In this document: piece after piece, positions 8,730 to 16,037 of the stretch
How the letters are laid out: every line of letters starts with the position of its first letter
Position numbering within the stretch: the stretch's first letter is position 1
DNA from: Allomesorhizobium sp043769475
Lineage (GTDB): Bacteria; Pseudomonadota; Alphaproteobacteria; Rhizobiales; Rhizobiaceae
Length of the DNA: 64,000 nt
Reading direction: 5' to 3'
NCBI RefSeq assembly: GCF_043769475.1
Contig: NZ_CP171729.1
Span: 4,030,001 to 4,094,000 of the forward strand
The notes under the pieces: model-generated
The model's input: the letters and a program-made list of their open reading frames with translations, nothing else
What the model was told of the DNA's origin: nothing
Databases searched by the model: none
Position numbers and translations under genes: made by a program

Positions 8730-9503
8730 ATGAACTGGCTCAAATCCCTCATCATCGCCGGCGCCATCCAGGCGCTTGCCATCCTGCCCGGCCATGCCGG
8801 CGCAAACCTCGACGCCATCAAGTCGGCAGGAGTCTTCAAGATCGGCACCGAAGGCACCTACGCCCCGTTCACCTATCACGACGAGAGCGGCAAGCTTGTC
8901 GGCTTCGACGTAGAGATCGGCGAGGAGATCGCCAAGCGGCTCGGCGTGAAGGCCGAATTCCTCGAAGGCAAGTGGGACGGCCTCATCGCAGGCCTCGATG
9001 CCAGCCGCTACGACGCCGTCATCAACCAGGTCGGCATCACCGAGGAGCGCAAGGCGAAATACGATTTCTCCGATCCGTATATCGCCTCCAAGGCGGCGCT
9101 GATCGTCCGCGAAGACAATGCCGAGATCAAGGGTTTTGCCGATCTCACCGGCAAGAGGGCGGCGCAGTCGCTGACCAGCAATTACGGCAAGATGGCGGAG
9201 CAAGCGGGTGCCGAACTCATCGGCACTGATGGCTTCGACCAGTCGATCGCGCTCGTCGTACAGGGCCGCGCCGACGCCACCATCAACGACAGCCTGTCCT
9301 TCCTCGATTTCAAGAAGAAGCAGCCCAACGCGCCGGTGAAGATCGCTGCGACCGAGGACGAAGCGGCCTATTCCGGCGTCATCGTCCGCAAGGGCGACCC
9401 CGAACTCGTGGCCGCGATCAACGAGGCCCTCAAGGAGATGAAGGCCGACGGCGCCTATCAGAGGATAGCCGACAAGTATTTCGGCCAGGACGTTTCGCAG
9501 TAA
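8730..9503 (+). CDS. Periplasmic amino-acid (cystine-type) ABC transporter substrate-binding protein
   Basis: A 257-residue SBP_bac_3 family protein with a signal peptide cleaved around residue 24 (GHAGA). The mature part has KIGTEGTYAPFTYHDESGKL and GFDVEIGEEIAKRLG, the opening typical of polar amino-acid binding proteins, and FSDPY in the hinge region. It resembles FliY/TcyJ cystine-binding proteins. It is the first gene of a three-gene importer operon with the permease and ATPase that follow. The exact ligand (cystine, diaminopimelate or another amino acid) cannot be read from sequence alone. Confidence 0.9.
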   Translation: MNWLKSLIIAGAIQALAILPGHAGANLDAIKSAGVFKIGTEGTYAPFTYHDESGKLVGFDVEIGEEIAKRLGVKAEFLEGKWDGLIAGLDASRYDAVINQVGITEERKAKYDFSDPYIASKAALIVREDNAEIKGFADLTGKRAAQSLTSNYGKMAEQAGAELIGTDGFDQSIALVVQGRADATINDSLSFLDFKKKQPNAPVKIAATEDEAAYSGVIVRKGDPELVAAINEALKEMKADGAYQRIADKYFGQDVSQ

Positions 9504-9587
9504 ACCAGCGGGAGGCCATGGGCCGCGCCTTGCGGCCCGTGCCCTCGACCCGTTAAACCCGATTGACCGTTTGACGGGAGTTTTCCG

Positions 9588-10268
9588 GTGCCGCACTGGC
9601 TGCAATTGATGCTCGATTCGCTCGGCCCGCTTCTGTGGGCCGGTCTCATTTTCACGATCCCGCTGACGCTGCTGTCCTTCGTGCTCGGCCTCAGCCTCGG
9701 ATTGATCTCGGCGCTGATCCGCCTGTTCGGGCCGAGGCCGCTGGCGGCAGCCGTCCGCTTCTATGTCTGGATCATCCGCGGCACGCCGCTGCTGGTCCAG
9801 CTTTTCCTCATCTTCTACGGCCTGCCCTCGATCGGCATCGTGCTCGACGCATTCCCGGCGGCGCTTATCGGCTTCACGTTGAACATCGGCGCCTACACCT
9901 CGGAGATCATCCGCGCGGCAATCTCGTCGGTTGCCAAGGGTCAGTGGGAGGCGTCCTTCTCGATCGGCATGTCGTGGGGCCAGACCATGCGCCGCACCAT
10001 CCTGCCGCAGGCGGCCCGCGTCGCCGTACCGCCGCTGTCGAACACCTTCATCTCGCTGGTCAAGGACACCTCGCTCGCCGCCGCCATCACTGTGCCCGAA
10101 CTCTTCCAGGCCGCCCAGCGCATCGTCGCAACCACCTATGAGCCGCTGATCCTCTACGTCCAGGCGGCGATCATCTATCTCGCCATCAGTTCGGTGCTTT
10201 CGGCGCTGCAGGCGCGGCTGGAGGTACGTCTCGGCCGCTATGGCGGCTTCATGGAGGCGCGCTCGTGA
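9588..10268 (+). CDS. Amino-acid ABC transporter permease
   Basis: A 226-residue inner-membrane permease of the HisMQ type with about five membrane spans. The start is GTG preceded by GACGGGAG. The central region FSIGMSWGQTMRRTILPQAARVAVPPL (two adjoining segments, about residues 124-150) is the EAA loop that contacts the ATPase. It lies 84 bases after the binding protein and overlaps the ATPase gene by four bases (GTGA), indicating translational coupling. Confidence 0.93.
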   Translation: MPHWLQLMLDSLGPLLWAGLIFTIPLTLLSFVLGLSLGLISALIRLFGPRPLAAAVRFYVWIIRGTPLLVQLFLIFYGLPSIGIVLDAFPAALIGFTLNIGAYTSEIIRAAISSVAKGQWEASFSIGMSWGQTMRRTILPQAARVAVPPLSNTFISLVKDTSLAAAITVPELFQAAQRIVATTYEPLILYVQAAIIYLAISSVLSALQARLEVRLGRYGGFMEARS

Positions 10269-11038
10269 TAGAGCTGTCGCATATCGAGAAGAAGTTCGGC
10301 GACCACACCGTGCTGGACGACGTCAGCGTTTCCTTCGCGGAAGGCAGCGTCACCGCGCTTGTCGGCCCGTCGGGCGGGGGCAAGTCGACGCTGCTGCGCT
10401 GCATCAACCTTCTGGAGATCCCGACTTCCGGCCGCGTCCGGATCGGCGACGATGCGCTCGACTTTCATCCCGGCGACAAGGTCGGCTGGGCAGCCATCCA
10501 GCGGCTGCGCCGGCAAACCGGAATGGTGTTCCAGAATTTCCAGCTTTTTCCACACCGCACCGCCATCGACAATGTGTCGGAGGCGCTGACGACCGTGCTG
10601 AAATGGCCGAAGCAGAGAGCCTTGCAGCGCGCGCGCGAACTCCTCGAAAAGGTCGGGCTGGCGCACAAGGCCGAAGCCTGGCCGGCGACGCTGTCCGGCG
10701 GCCAGCAGCAGCGCGTGGCGATCGCACGGGCGCTCGCACCCTCGCCGAAGGTTCTGCTTTGCGACGAGCCGACCTCCGCGCTCGATCCAGAACTGGCGGG
10801 CGAGGTGGTGGAGGTGCTGGCCCAGCTCGCGCGCGAAGGCACCACGATGGTCATCGCCACCCACGACCTGCGCCTCGCCTCCACAATAGCGCAGGAAGCG
10901 ATTTTCCTCGATGCTGGCGTGGTTGTCGAAAAGGGCCCTGCCCGCGACCTGTTTTCCAATCCCGAGCGCCAGCGCACCAAGCGCTTCATCGCGACGCTTA
11001 CGCAAAAGCCCGTCGAGCAGGAAGGCAGCGGGATTTGA
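10265..11038 (+). CDS. Amino-acid ABC transporter ATP-binding protein
   Basis: A 257-residue cytoplasmic ATPase that powers the importer encoded just upstream. Walker A is GPSGGGKST (about 34-42), the signature is LSGGQQQR (about 142-149), Walker B is VLLCDEPTSALDPE (about 162-175) and the switch histidine is in ATHDL. The GTG start overlaps the stop of the permease gene. The 96 bases after it separate it from the SDR gene, which may still be read from the same transcript. Confidence 0.94.
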   Translation: MIELSHIEKKFGDHTVLDDVSVSFAEGSVTALVGPSGGGKSTLLRCINLLEIPTSGRVRIGDDALDFHPGDKVGWAAIQRLRRQTGMVFQNFQLFPHRTAIDNVSEALTTVLKWPKQRALQRARELLEKVGLAHKAEAWPATLSGGQQQRVAIARALAPSPKVLLCDEPTSALDPELAGEVVEVLAQLAREGTTMVIATHDLRLASTIAQEAIFLDAGVVVEKGPARDLFSNPERQRTKRFIATLTQKPVEQEGSGI

Positions 11039-11134
11039 ACCACGGCCGAAGCCGGCACGACTTCCCTTCCCGTCAAGCCCCTGTCCGAGGCCTGCCCCGC
11101 CCGCTATAAGGACGGCAAAGCAGGAGAAAACGGC

Positions 11135-11923
11135 ATGGCGCTCGACGGCAAGACGGCGATCGTGACGGGCGGAGGCGGCGGCATCGGCTTCGCCATCGCG
11201 CAACGTTTCCTGCGCGACGGCGCCCGCGTGATGATTGCCGACACAGACCAGGAAAAGGGCGCGAAGGCCGAGCGCGATCTGGCCAAGCTCGGCGAGGTGC
11301 AGTTCGTCAAGGCCGACATCGGCAAGCGGCTCGACATCCACAATCTCGTGGCCGCTACCATCGACGCCTTTGGTGACATCGACATCCTTGTCAACAACGC
11401 GGCGATCGTTCACGGCGCGGATTTTCTCGACCTCAGGGAGGACGATTTCGACCGCGTGCTCCGCGTCAATCTGAAAGGCCCCTTCCTCGCCGGCCAGGCC
11501 GTCGCCCGCTACATGGTCGAAAAGGTCAAGGCCGGCGGCGCGGCCGGATCGATCGTTAACATGTCTTCGGTGAACGCCGTCTTCGCGATCGCCGAGCAGC
11601 TCGCCTATTCGGTGTCGAAGGGCGGCGTCAACCAGTTGACCAAGGCGATGGCGCTGTCGCTGGCGCCTTACGGCATAAGGGTCAACGCGATCGGCCCGGG
11701 CTCGATCCTGACCGAAATGCTGGAAGCCACCAACAGCGATCCGGCGGACAGAAAGCGCCTGCTGTCGCGCACGCCGCTCGGACGCCTGGGCGAGCCGTCG
11801 GAGATCGCCGCCGTCGCGGCTTTCCTGGCTTCGGAGGACGCCAGCTACATCACCGGCCAGACGATTTACGCCGATGGCGGGCGGTTGCCGCTGAACTATA
11901 CAGTCGCTGTGCCGGAAACCTGA
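11135..11923 (+). CDS. SDR-family NAD(P)-dependent oxidoreductase
   Basis: A 262-residue short-chain dehydrogenase. The cofactor motif TGGGGGIG is at residues 11-18, NNAA near 86-89, the catalytic serine in IVNMSSVNA near 145, and YSVSK (Tyr near 158, Lys near 162). The C-terminal SYITGQTIYADGG is typical of glucose-1-dehydrogenase or 3-oxoacyl-ACP-reductase-like members. The acidic residue D36 after the second strand suggests NAD rather than NADP. AGGAG precedes the ATG. The substrate is unknown. Confidence 0.88.
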   Translation: MALDGKTAIVTGGGGGIGFAIAQRFLRDGARVMIADTDQEKGAKAERDLAKLGEVQFVKADIGKRLDIHNLVAATIDAFGDIDILVNNAAIVHGADFLDLREDDFDRVLRVNLKGPFLAGQAVARYMVEKVKAGGAAGSIVNMSSVNAVFAIAEQLAYSVSKGGVNQLTKAMALSLAPYGIRVNAIGPGSILTEMLEATNSDPADRKRLLSRTPLGRLGEPSEIAAVAAFLASEDASYITGQTIYADGGRLPLNYTVAVPET

Positions 11924-11939
11924 TTTGAAGCGGTTGCTC

Positions 11940-11957
11940 CTGACAGACTGCTGTCAG
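11940..11957. promoter_or_regulatory. 18-bp palindromic operator, copy 1
   Basis: The bases CTGACAGACTGCTGTCAG contain 6-bp half-sites CTGACA/TGTCAG around a 6-bp spacer. The site is 44 bases before the ATG of the small DUF1127-like gene, where a repressor or activator would act. It shares 15 of 18 positions with the site at 12839-12856 (only three spacer bases differ). The WYL regulator encoded at 13313 is the obvious candidate ligand, by position. Confidence 0.75.
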
Positions 11958-12001
11958 TAGGGGTGTGCGATAGTGTCTCCATCAAACAAGGAGGCACCGC
12001 C

Positions 12002-12172
12002 ATGAACATCACGCCGAACATCTTCCGCGCCATCAGGCACTATGCCGGCAAGGTTCAGACAATGCGCGACGAAGTCCGCACCGAGCGGCTTCTCAACTCG
12101 CTGCCGGCATCCGTCCGCAAGGACATCGGCTGGCCGGACAATTACGCGATTCGCCGCTCCCGTCGCGGCTGA
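12002..12172 (+). CDS. Small DUF1127-like protein
   Basis: A 56-residue basic protein, MNITPNIFRAIRHYAGK at the start and RTERLLNSLPASVRKDIGWP in the middle, which fits the DUF1127 (YjiS-like) pattern of an amphipathic helix plus L..L....L.DIG. Proteins of this type in alphaproteobacteria have been linked to RNA turnover and phosphate/stress responses, but a role here is not shown. AAGGAGG lies six bases before the ATG, which fixes the start. It is the first gene after operator copy 1. Confidence 0.8.
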   Translation: MNITPNIFRAIRHYAGKVQTMRDEVRTERLLNSLPASVRKDIGWPDNYAIRRSRRG

Positions 12173-12239
12173 GCCGGTAAACCGATTTCTTCCGGCAGGA
12201 CAGGCGTTCTGCCGGAAGTTCAAAACGGAGGAGACCGAC

Positions 12240-12842
12240 ATGTCCGCTGCAAAAACCATAGGGTTCATTTTCATCGACGGTTTCGCGGACTGGGAATACG
12301 GCCTCCTGTCGGCCTCCGCGGTCGAGTGGTTCGGGGCGCGGGCCGTCTCGCTCTCGCCCGGCGGCTCACCCAGGAAATCGATGAGCGGCTTCCATCTGAC
12401 GCCGGACCGCAGCCTCGAAGTTGCGGAAAACGCCGATCTCGACGCCGTGGCCGTCATCGGATCAGACCACTGGGCTTCCAACTCACATCCCGATCCTTCG
12501 CCCCTGTTGAAGGCAGTGGCGGCGCGCGGCGGCGTTGTCGGCGGCATTTGCGCAGGCACGCTGGCGCTCGCCCGCTCTGGCCTCTTCGAAACCGCCAGGC
12601 ATACCAGCAATGGCCGCGACTGGATCCTGAGGCACGAGCCCGACTATGCCGGCTCGGCGCATTACGAGGACCTGCCGTACGCGGTCGCCGATGGCAGGAT
12701 CGTATCTGCCCCCGGCTCCGCGCCAGGCACGTTCGCGCTTGCGTTCATGAAGGCGCTATATCCGGAGCAGGAAGGGCAGCTCGCCGAAATGAAGACGCTC
12801 TTCGCCAGGGAATTCACCGGCGCGCCGGCCCGAGCCTCCTGA
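12240..12842 (+). CDS. DJ-1/PfpI family protein (class I glutamine amidotransferase-like)
   Basis: A 200-residue protein of the DJ-1/PfpI superfamily. It starts IGFIFIDGFADWEYG, with the conserved glutamate in the DWE segment, and carries the nucleophile elbow GGICAGTLALA (cysteine near residue 103) followed later by H and D/E candidates. Members include glyoxalase III, deglycase-like proteins and ThiJ. GGAGGAGACCGAC precedes the ATG at 12240, which is preferred over an open extension upstream. The TGA stop lies inside operator copy 2. Confidence 0.85.
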   Translation: MSAAKTIGFIFIDGFADWEYGLLSASAVEWFGARAVSLSPGGSPRKSMSGFHLTPDRSLEVAENADLDAVAVIGSDHWASNSHPDPSPLLKAVAARGGVVGGICAGTLALARSGLFETARHTSNGRDWILRHEPDYAGSAHYEDLPYAVADGRIVSAPGSAPGTFALAFMKALYPEQEGQLAEMKTLFAREFTGAPARAS

Positions 12843-12859
12843 CAATATGCTGTCAGGAG
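12836..12859. promoter_or_regulatory. 24-bp palindromic operator, copy 2
   Basis: Nine-base arms CTCCTGACA (12836-12844) and TGTCAGGAG (12851-12859) flank ATATGC. The inner 18 bases match copy 1 except for three spacer positions. The site overlaps the stop codon of the DJ-1 gene and lies about 42 bases before the VOC gene, so it could control that gene separately. Confidence 0.75.
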
Positions 12860-12900
12860 CAGCGTGCCATGGTGATCGGACCGATCGAGGGAGAAGACAT

Positions 12901-13275
12901 ATGAACGCCCATGTACCTGCCCACGCCGCCGTCTGGTTCGAGATCCCGGTAACCGACATGGAGCGCGCCCGCATATTTTACGGCGCCGTTCTTCAAAACG
13001 AGCTTTCGCTGAACGAGGACGGGCCGAATCCGATGGGAATGTTCGTCGCCAGGGATCGGGACTCGGTCGCCGGCCACGTATATCCAGGCAAGCCCGCGGC
13101 TGCTGGAACAGGCCCGACCATCCATCTTTCAGTCGCTGCGCCGATCGAAGCGGCAATGGAGCGCGTGACCGGAAATGGCGGCCGGATCGTTTCGCCGGTC
13201 ATCGAGATTCCCGCCGGGCGTTTCGCATACTGCCTCGACCCGGACGGCAACAGTTTTGGCTTGTTCGTGAAGTAG
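12901..13275 (+). CDS. VOC-family protein (glyoxalase/bleomycin-resistance fold)
   Basis: A 124-residue single-module vicinal-oxygen-chelate protein. It shows VWFEIPVTDMERARIFYGAV at the start and YCLDPDGNSFGLF at the end, the classic paired motifs. Metal-ligand candidates are the glutamate in WFEIP and a histidine in IHLSV. The activity is not identifiable. ATG at 12901 follows GAGGGAGAA, and an upstream extension of 18 codons would run through the operator and is rejected. It lies between the DJ-1 gene and the WYL regulator. Confidence 0.88.
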   Translation: MNAHVPAHAAVWFEIPVTDMERARIFYGAVLQNELSLNEDGPNPMGMFVARDRDSVAGHVYPGKPAAAGTGPTIHLSVAAPIEAAMERVTGNGGRIVSPVIEIPAGRFAYCLDPDGNSFGLFVK

Positions 13276-13312
13276 GTGATAGATGAAGGACTGCGGATTG
13301 GCAGGTTAGCAC

Positions 13313-14023
13313 ATGCGGCGCGCAGACAGACTTTTCCAGATCGTCCAGCACTTTCGCGGTGGCCGGCTCGTCACTGCGCAGAAGCTCGGCCAATGGCTGG
13401 AGGTTTCCGAGCGAACGATCTACCGCGATATCGCCGACCTTCAGTCGACCGGTGTCCCTATCGATGGCGAAGCCGGTGTCGGCTACATTATGAGAGAGGG
13501 TTTCGACCTTCCACCGCTGATGTTCACACGCGATGAAATCGTTGCCCTGGTCGCCGGCGCCCGCATGGTCAGGGCCTTTGGCGGCGCGGCCATGGCGCGC
13601 GCCGCCGACGAGGCGCTGGTCAAGATCGGCGCGGTCCTGCCCGACGCCGAGAAGGACCGCATCGCCCGTACCGAGATCCATACGCCGATGTGGGTGGTCA
13701 GCGATGCCGACCGCGTGAACATCGATCTGATCGAGCGAGCAGTCGAAAAGCGCCAGGTGCTTACGCTCGACTACCACGACGAGGCCGGGCGCGGCTCGGT
13801 GCGCGACGTGCGCCCACTTGGCCTGTGGTTCTGGGGCAAGGTCTGGACGCTTGTCGCGTGGTGCGAGATGCGCAACGATTTTCGCGCTTTCCGCATCGAC
13901 CGGATCGCCACGGTGAACCCCGCCGACCGCACCTTCAAGCCCGAGCGCGGCAAGACGCTGACCGATTTCTACCGCACCATGGAGCGCGGCGGAGAATCCG
14001 GCGACCGGGCGGCGCAGACTTGA
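13313..14023 (+). CDS. HTH/WYL-domain transcriptional regulator (YafY family)
   Basis: A 236-residue regulator. The N-terminal helix-turn-helix (about 1-60; LVTAQKLGQWLEVSERTIYR) is of the DeoR/HTH_11 type and is followed by a WYL ligand-sensing domain (about 138-215; VLTLDYHDEAG, VRPLGLWFWGKVWTLVAWCE). It lies 37 bases after the VOC gene in the same direction and is likely co-transcribed with it. By position it probably binds the two CTGACA-N6-TGTCAG operators upstream. Confidence 0.88.
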   Translation: MRRADRLFQIVQHFRGGRLVTAQKLGQWLEVSERTIYRDIADLQSTGVPIDGEAGVGYIMREGFDLPPLMFTRDEIVALVAGARMVRAFGGAAMARAADEALVKIGAVLPDAEKDRIARTEIHTPMWVVSDADRVNIDLIERAVEKRQVLTLDYHDEAGRGSVRDVRPLGLWFWGKVWTLVAWCEMRNDFRAFRIDRIATVNPADRTFKPERGKTLTDFYRTMERGGESGDRAAQT

Positions 14024-14590
14024 TTGCGACCCATGCCGTGACTTTTCGGACGCCAGCCGAAATGCAGGACGGCGATTGGTGCGGCCCTTCTTCTTCGTAG
14101 CGCTCGTGATTTACCGCGTGCCGAGGACCCATGCCGTGACGGTCGGGACAGCTGAGACTATGCAGGAGGGCGACGGCGCGGACCTTGCTGTTCGATTCTG
14201 GACCGCCGAAGCACTGCCGCAAGGGTACGGCGGTTCAGAACCAGCAACGGCCCGATCCGTGCCGATCGGTCGTGAGAGGCGCTTGCCAGGGAACAAATTC
14301 CCGCTCCCACAAAATTTTTAACGCCCTGAAATCAACGTCTTGCACGATTTCTTCGCTTTTTTCGCGCTCGCTTTTTTCCACACCCTCCCCTGATGCCCGC
14401 ATACTCCATCCCGCAGCTTGCTGGTGGGAACGGGTGTGCACGACCGGCATCCAGGCAAGTGTGGCGCCGGAGATGTTCCCCGCATGGTCGTGCGGGGCGC
14501 TCCGGCCCCGGGTCGAACCTGTGCGCCCGCTCCTTGTCCCAGAATACCGGGACAGGGCATGGGCCGGGAGCGGCAAGGGGAGAAAACGCC
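14024..14590. other. Non-coding region with a degenerate direct repeat
   Basis: No convincing gene is seen in these 567 bases. Two related blocks of about 55 bases, both beginning ACCCATGCCGTGAC and containing ATGCAGGA.GGCGA, lie at about 14030-14084 and 14127-14182. They look like diverged copies of a dispersed intergenic repeat. Downstream, 14330-14400 is T/C-rich (TTTTTTCGCGCTCGCTTTTTTCC), and 14540-14590 is purine-rich. Confidence 0.45.
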
Positions 14591-14591
14591 G

Positions 14592-14650
14592 GCGGCGCAT
14601 GGCAGCGCGTCACTAAATTAAATTGATTAGGCGTCGCTGCCATGCGCCGC
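14592..14650. repeat. Perfect 16-bp inverted repeat around an AT-rich loop
   Basis: GCGGCGCATGGCAGCG (14592-14607) and its exact reverse complement (14635-14650) enclose 27 bases that include ACTAAATTAAATTGATTAGG, strikingly AT-rich for this genome. It may be a protein-binding site, a promoter within a cruciform or an RNA hairpin in the leader of the next gene. An ATG at 14642 falls inside the right arm, which argues against it as a start codon. Confidence 0.8.
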
Positions 14651-14680
14651 TTCCCACACCCCGGCTTCGAGAAGAAGCGC

Positions 14681-14986
14681 ATGACCCGGAAGACAAAACC
14701 CGAGATCGAATTCAGCCCCGAATGCCAAGTCGCCCTGGACCGCCTTGTCGCTTTGGCGCACCAGCTGGCTGCGATGCTCCCCGGCGACAGCCTGTCGCCT
14801 GAAACCGGCCTCACCGACACGCCGCCCTCGCAGGCGCTGGCGATGGGCATGATCTGCTTCCTGATGCGCGCCGACCCGGAGGATATCCGCGCCGCGCTCT
14901 TCGCCGAGAAGTCGCTCGGCGAACTGCCGTTCAGGCCCTTCCCCGCCGGCCACACCAGACAGGCGCCGCTGGCGGAGATGTTTTAA
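14681..14986 (+). CDS. Hypothetical protein, about 101 residues
   Basis: The peptide begins MTRKTKPEIEFSPECQVALD and is mainly helical with no signal peptide or membrane span; no family was recognised. The start at 14681 is chosen because the earlier in-frame ATG (14642) is inside a perfect inverted repeat. Base composition by codon position looks coding. A low-complexity tail ends in PLAEMF. It stands alone, converging on the DUF1013 gene on the other strand. Confidence 0.6.
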   Translation: MTRKTKPEIEFSPECQVALDRLVALAHQLAAMLPGDSLSPETGLTDTPPSQALAMGMICFLMRADPEDIRAALFAEKSLGELPFRPFPAGHTRQAPLAEMF

Positions 14987-15130
14987 GACAGAGGAGACCC
15001 CGTCGGCCTCTATCTCCTTGCACAGGCCCCTCCATCGCCCTCGGCGGTGGAGGGCCCACGCGAAAGCGTGGTGGAGGAGGCACGTGGACAGGCGGTTTTG
15101 GCAAACTTCTCCTGGAAAAAGGAGACGAAA

Positions 15131-15820
15131 CTACTCGTCTTCCTCTTTGTCCTTCGACTTCAGCGCCGTCAGCTTCGCGAACACGGCGTTGGCGTCGAGT
15201 TCCTTGTCCTCGTCCTTCGGCTTCTCGGTCTCGGGCGTCAGCCGCTCGGTCATCGAGGCCGGCAGCAGCGTGTCGCCGGTCGGAGCCGCCGGCTGCTTGC
15301 CGTGCGAGGCGCGCTGCACCTCGATGTCCAGGTCGATCTGCGAGCAGAGGCCGAGCGTCACCGGGTCCATTGGCACCAGGCTGGCCGAGTTCCAGTGCTT
15401 GCGTTCACGGATCTGGTCGATGGTCGACTTGGTCGTGCCAACCAGCCGCGAAATCTGCGCGTCCTTCAATTCGGGATGGTTGCGCACCAGCCAGAGGATT
15501 GCGTTGGGGCGATCCTGGCGCTTGGACAGCGGCGTGTAGCGCGGGCCCTTGCGCTTCGATTCCGGCACGCGCACCTTCGGGTCGAGCAGCTTCAGCCGGT
15601 GGTTCGGATCGGCGACGGCCTTGGCAATCTCCTCGCGGCTGAGCTGGCCGGTCATGATCGGATCCATGCCCTTGATCCCCTGCGCCGATTCGCCATCGGC
15701 GATTGCCTTCACCTCGAGCGGATGCAGGCCGCAGAACTGCGCGATCTGCTCGAAGGAGAGCGCAGTATTGTCGACCAGCCAGACTGCGGTCGCCTTGGGC
15801 ATCAAAAGCGTATTGGCCAT
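15131..15820 (-). CDS. DUF1013 protein, TrcR-type cell-cycle transcriptional regulator
   Basis: A 229-residue protein. The family is confined to alphaproteobacteria and has been named TrcR; it is regarded as a cell-cycle-linked regulator. Visible are the start MANTLLMPKATAVWLVDNTA, a helix-turn-helix-like segment (LSFEQIAQFCGLHPLEVKAI, about 22-41), a second possible one (DAQISRLVGTTKSTIDQIRE, about 115-134), and a charged tail ending KSKDKEEDE. GAGAGG lies ten bases before the ATG at 15820; the open frame extends further upstream but through the promoter region. Confidence 0.85.
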   Translation of the reverse strand: MANTLLMPKATAVWLVDNTALSFEQIAQFCGLHPLEVKAIADGESAQGIKGMDPIMTGQLSREEIAKAVADPNHRLKLLDPKVRVPESKRKGPRYTPLSKRQDRPNAILWLVRNHPELKDAQISRLVGTTKSTIDQIRERKHWNSASLVPMDPVTLGLCSQIDLDIEVQRASHGKQPAAPTGDTLLPASMTERLTPETEKPKDEDKELDANAVFAKLTALKSKDKEEDE

Positions 15821-16037
15821 CAGATAATATCCTCTCGTTCGCCCGCGTCCCGTGCGCGGGCGGTGGTCAGACCACCGGAAATGGGAATTCGGGGCGTATA
15901 TAACGCTGTTTCCGGCCCGGGGCAAGAAATCTTCGCCGGAGCCGCGGCTGTCGTGGAACCGTCGCGAAAGCGTCATCCCGCTGAAATATCAGGCGCTCAA
16001 AGCAAGACCGCACCCTATCGAACAGGAGAGGTCTTCG

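Noticed and set aside
11963..12172. Longer version of the DUF1127-like gene starting 13 codons earlier at GTG
   Set aside because: The AAGGAGG site is spaced for the ATG at 12002.
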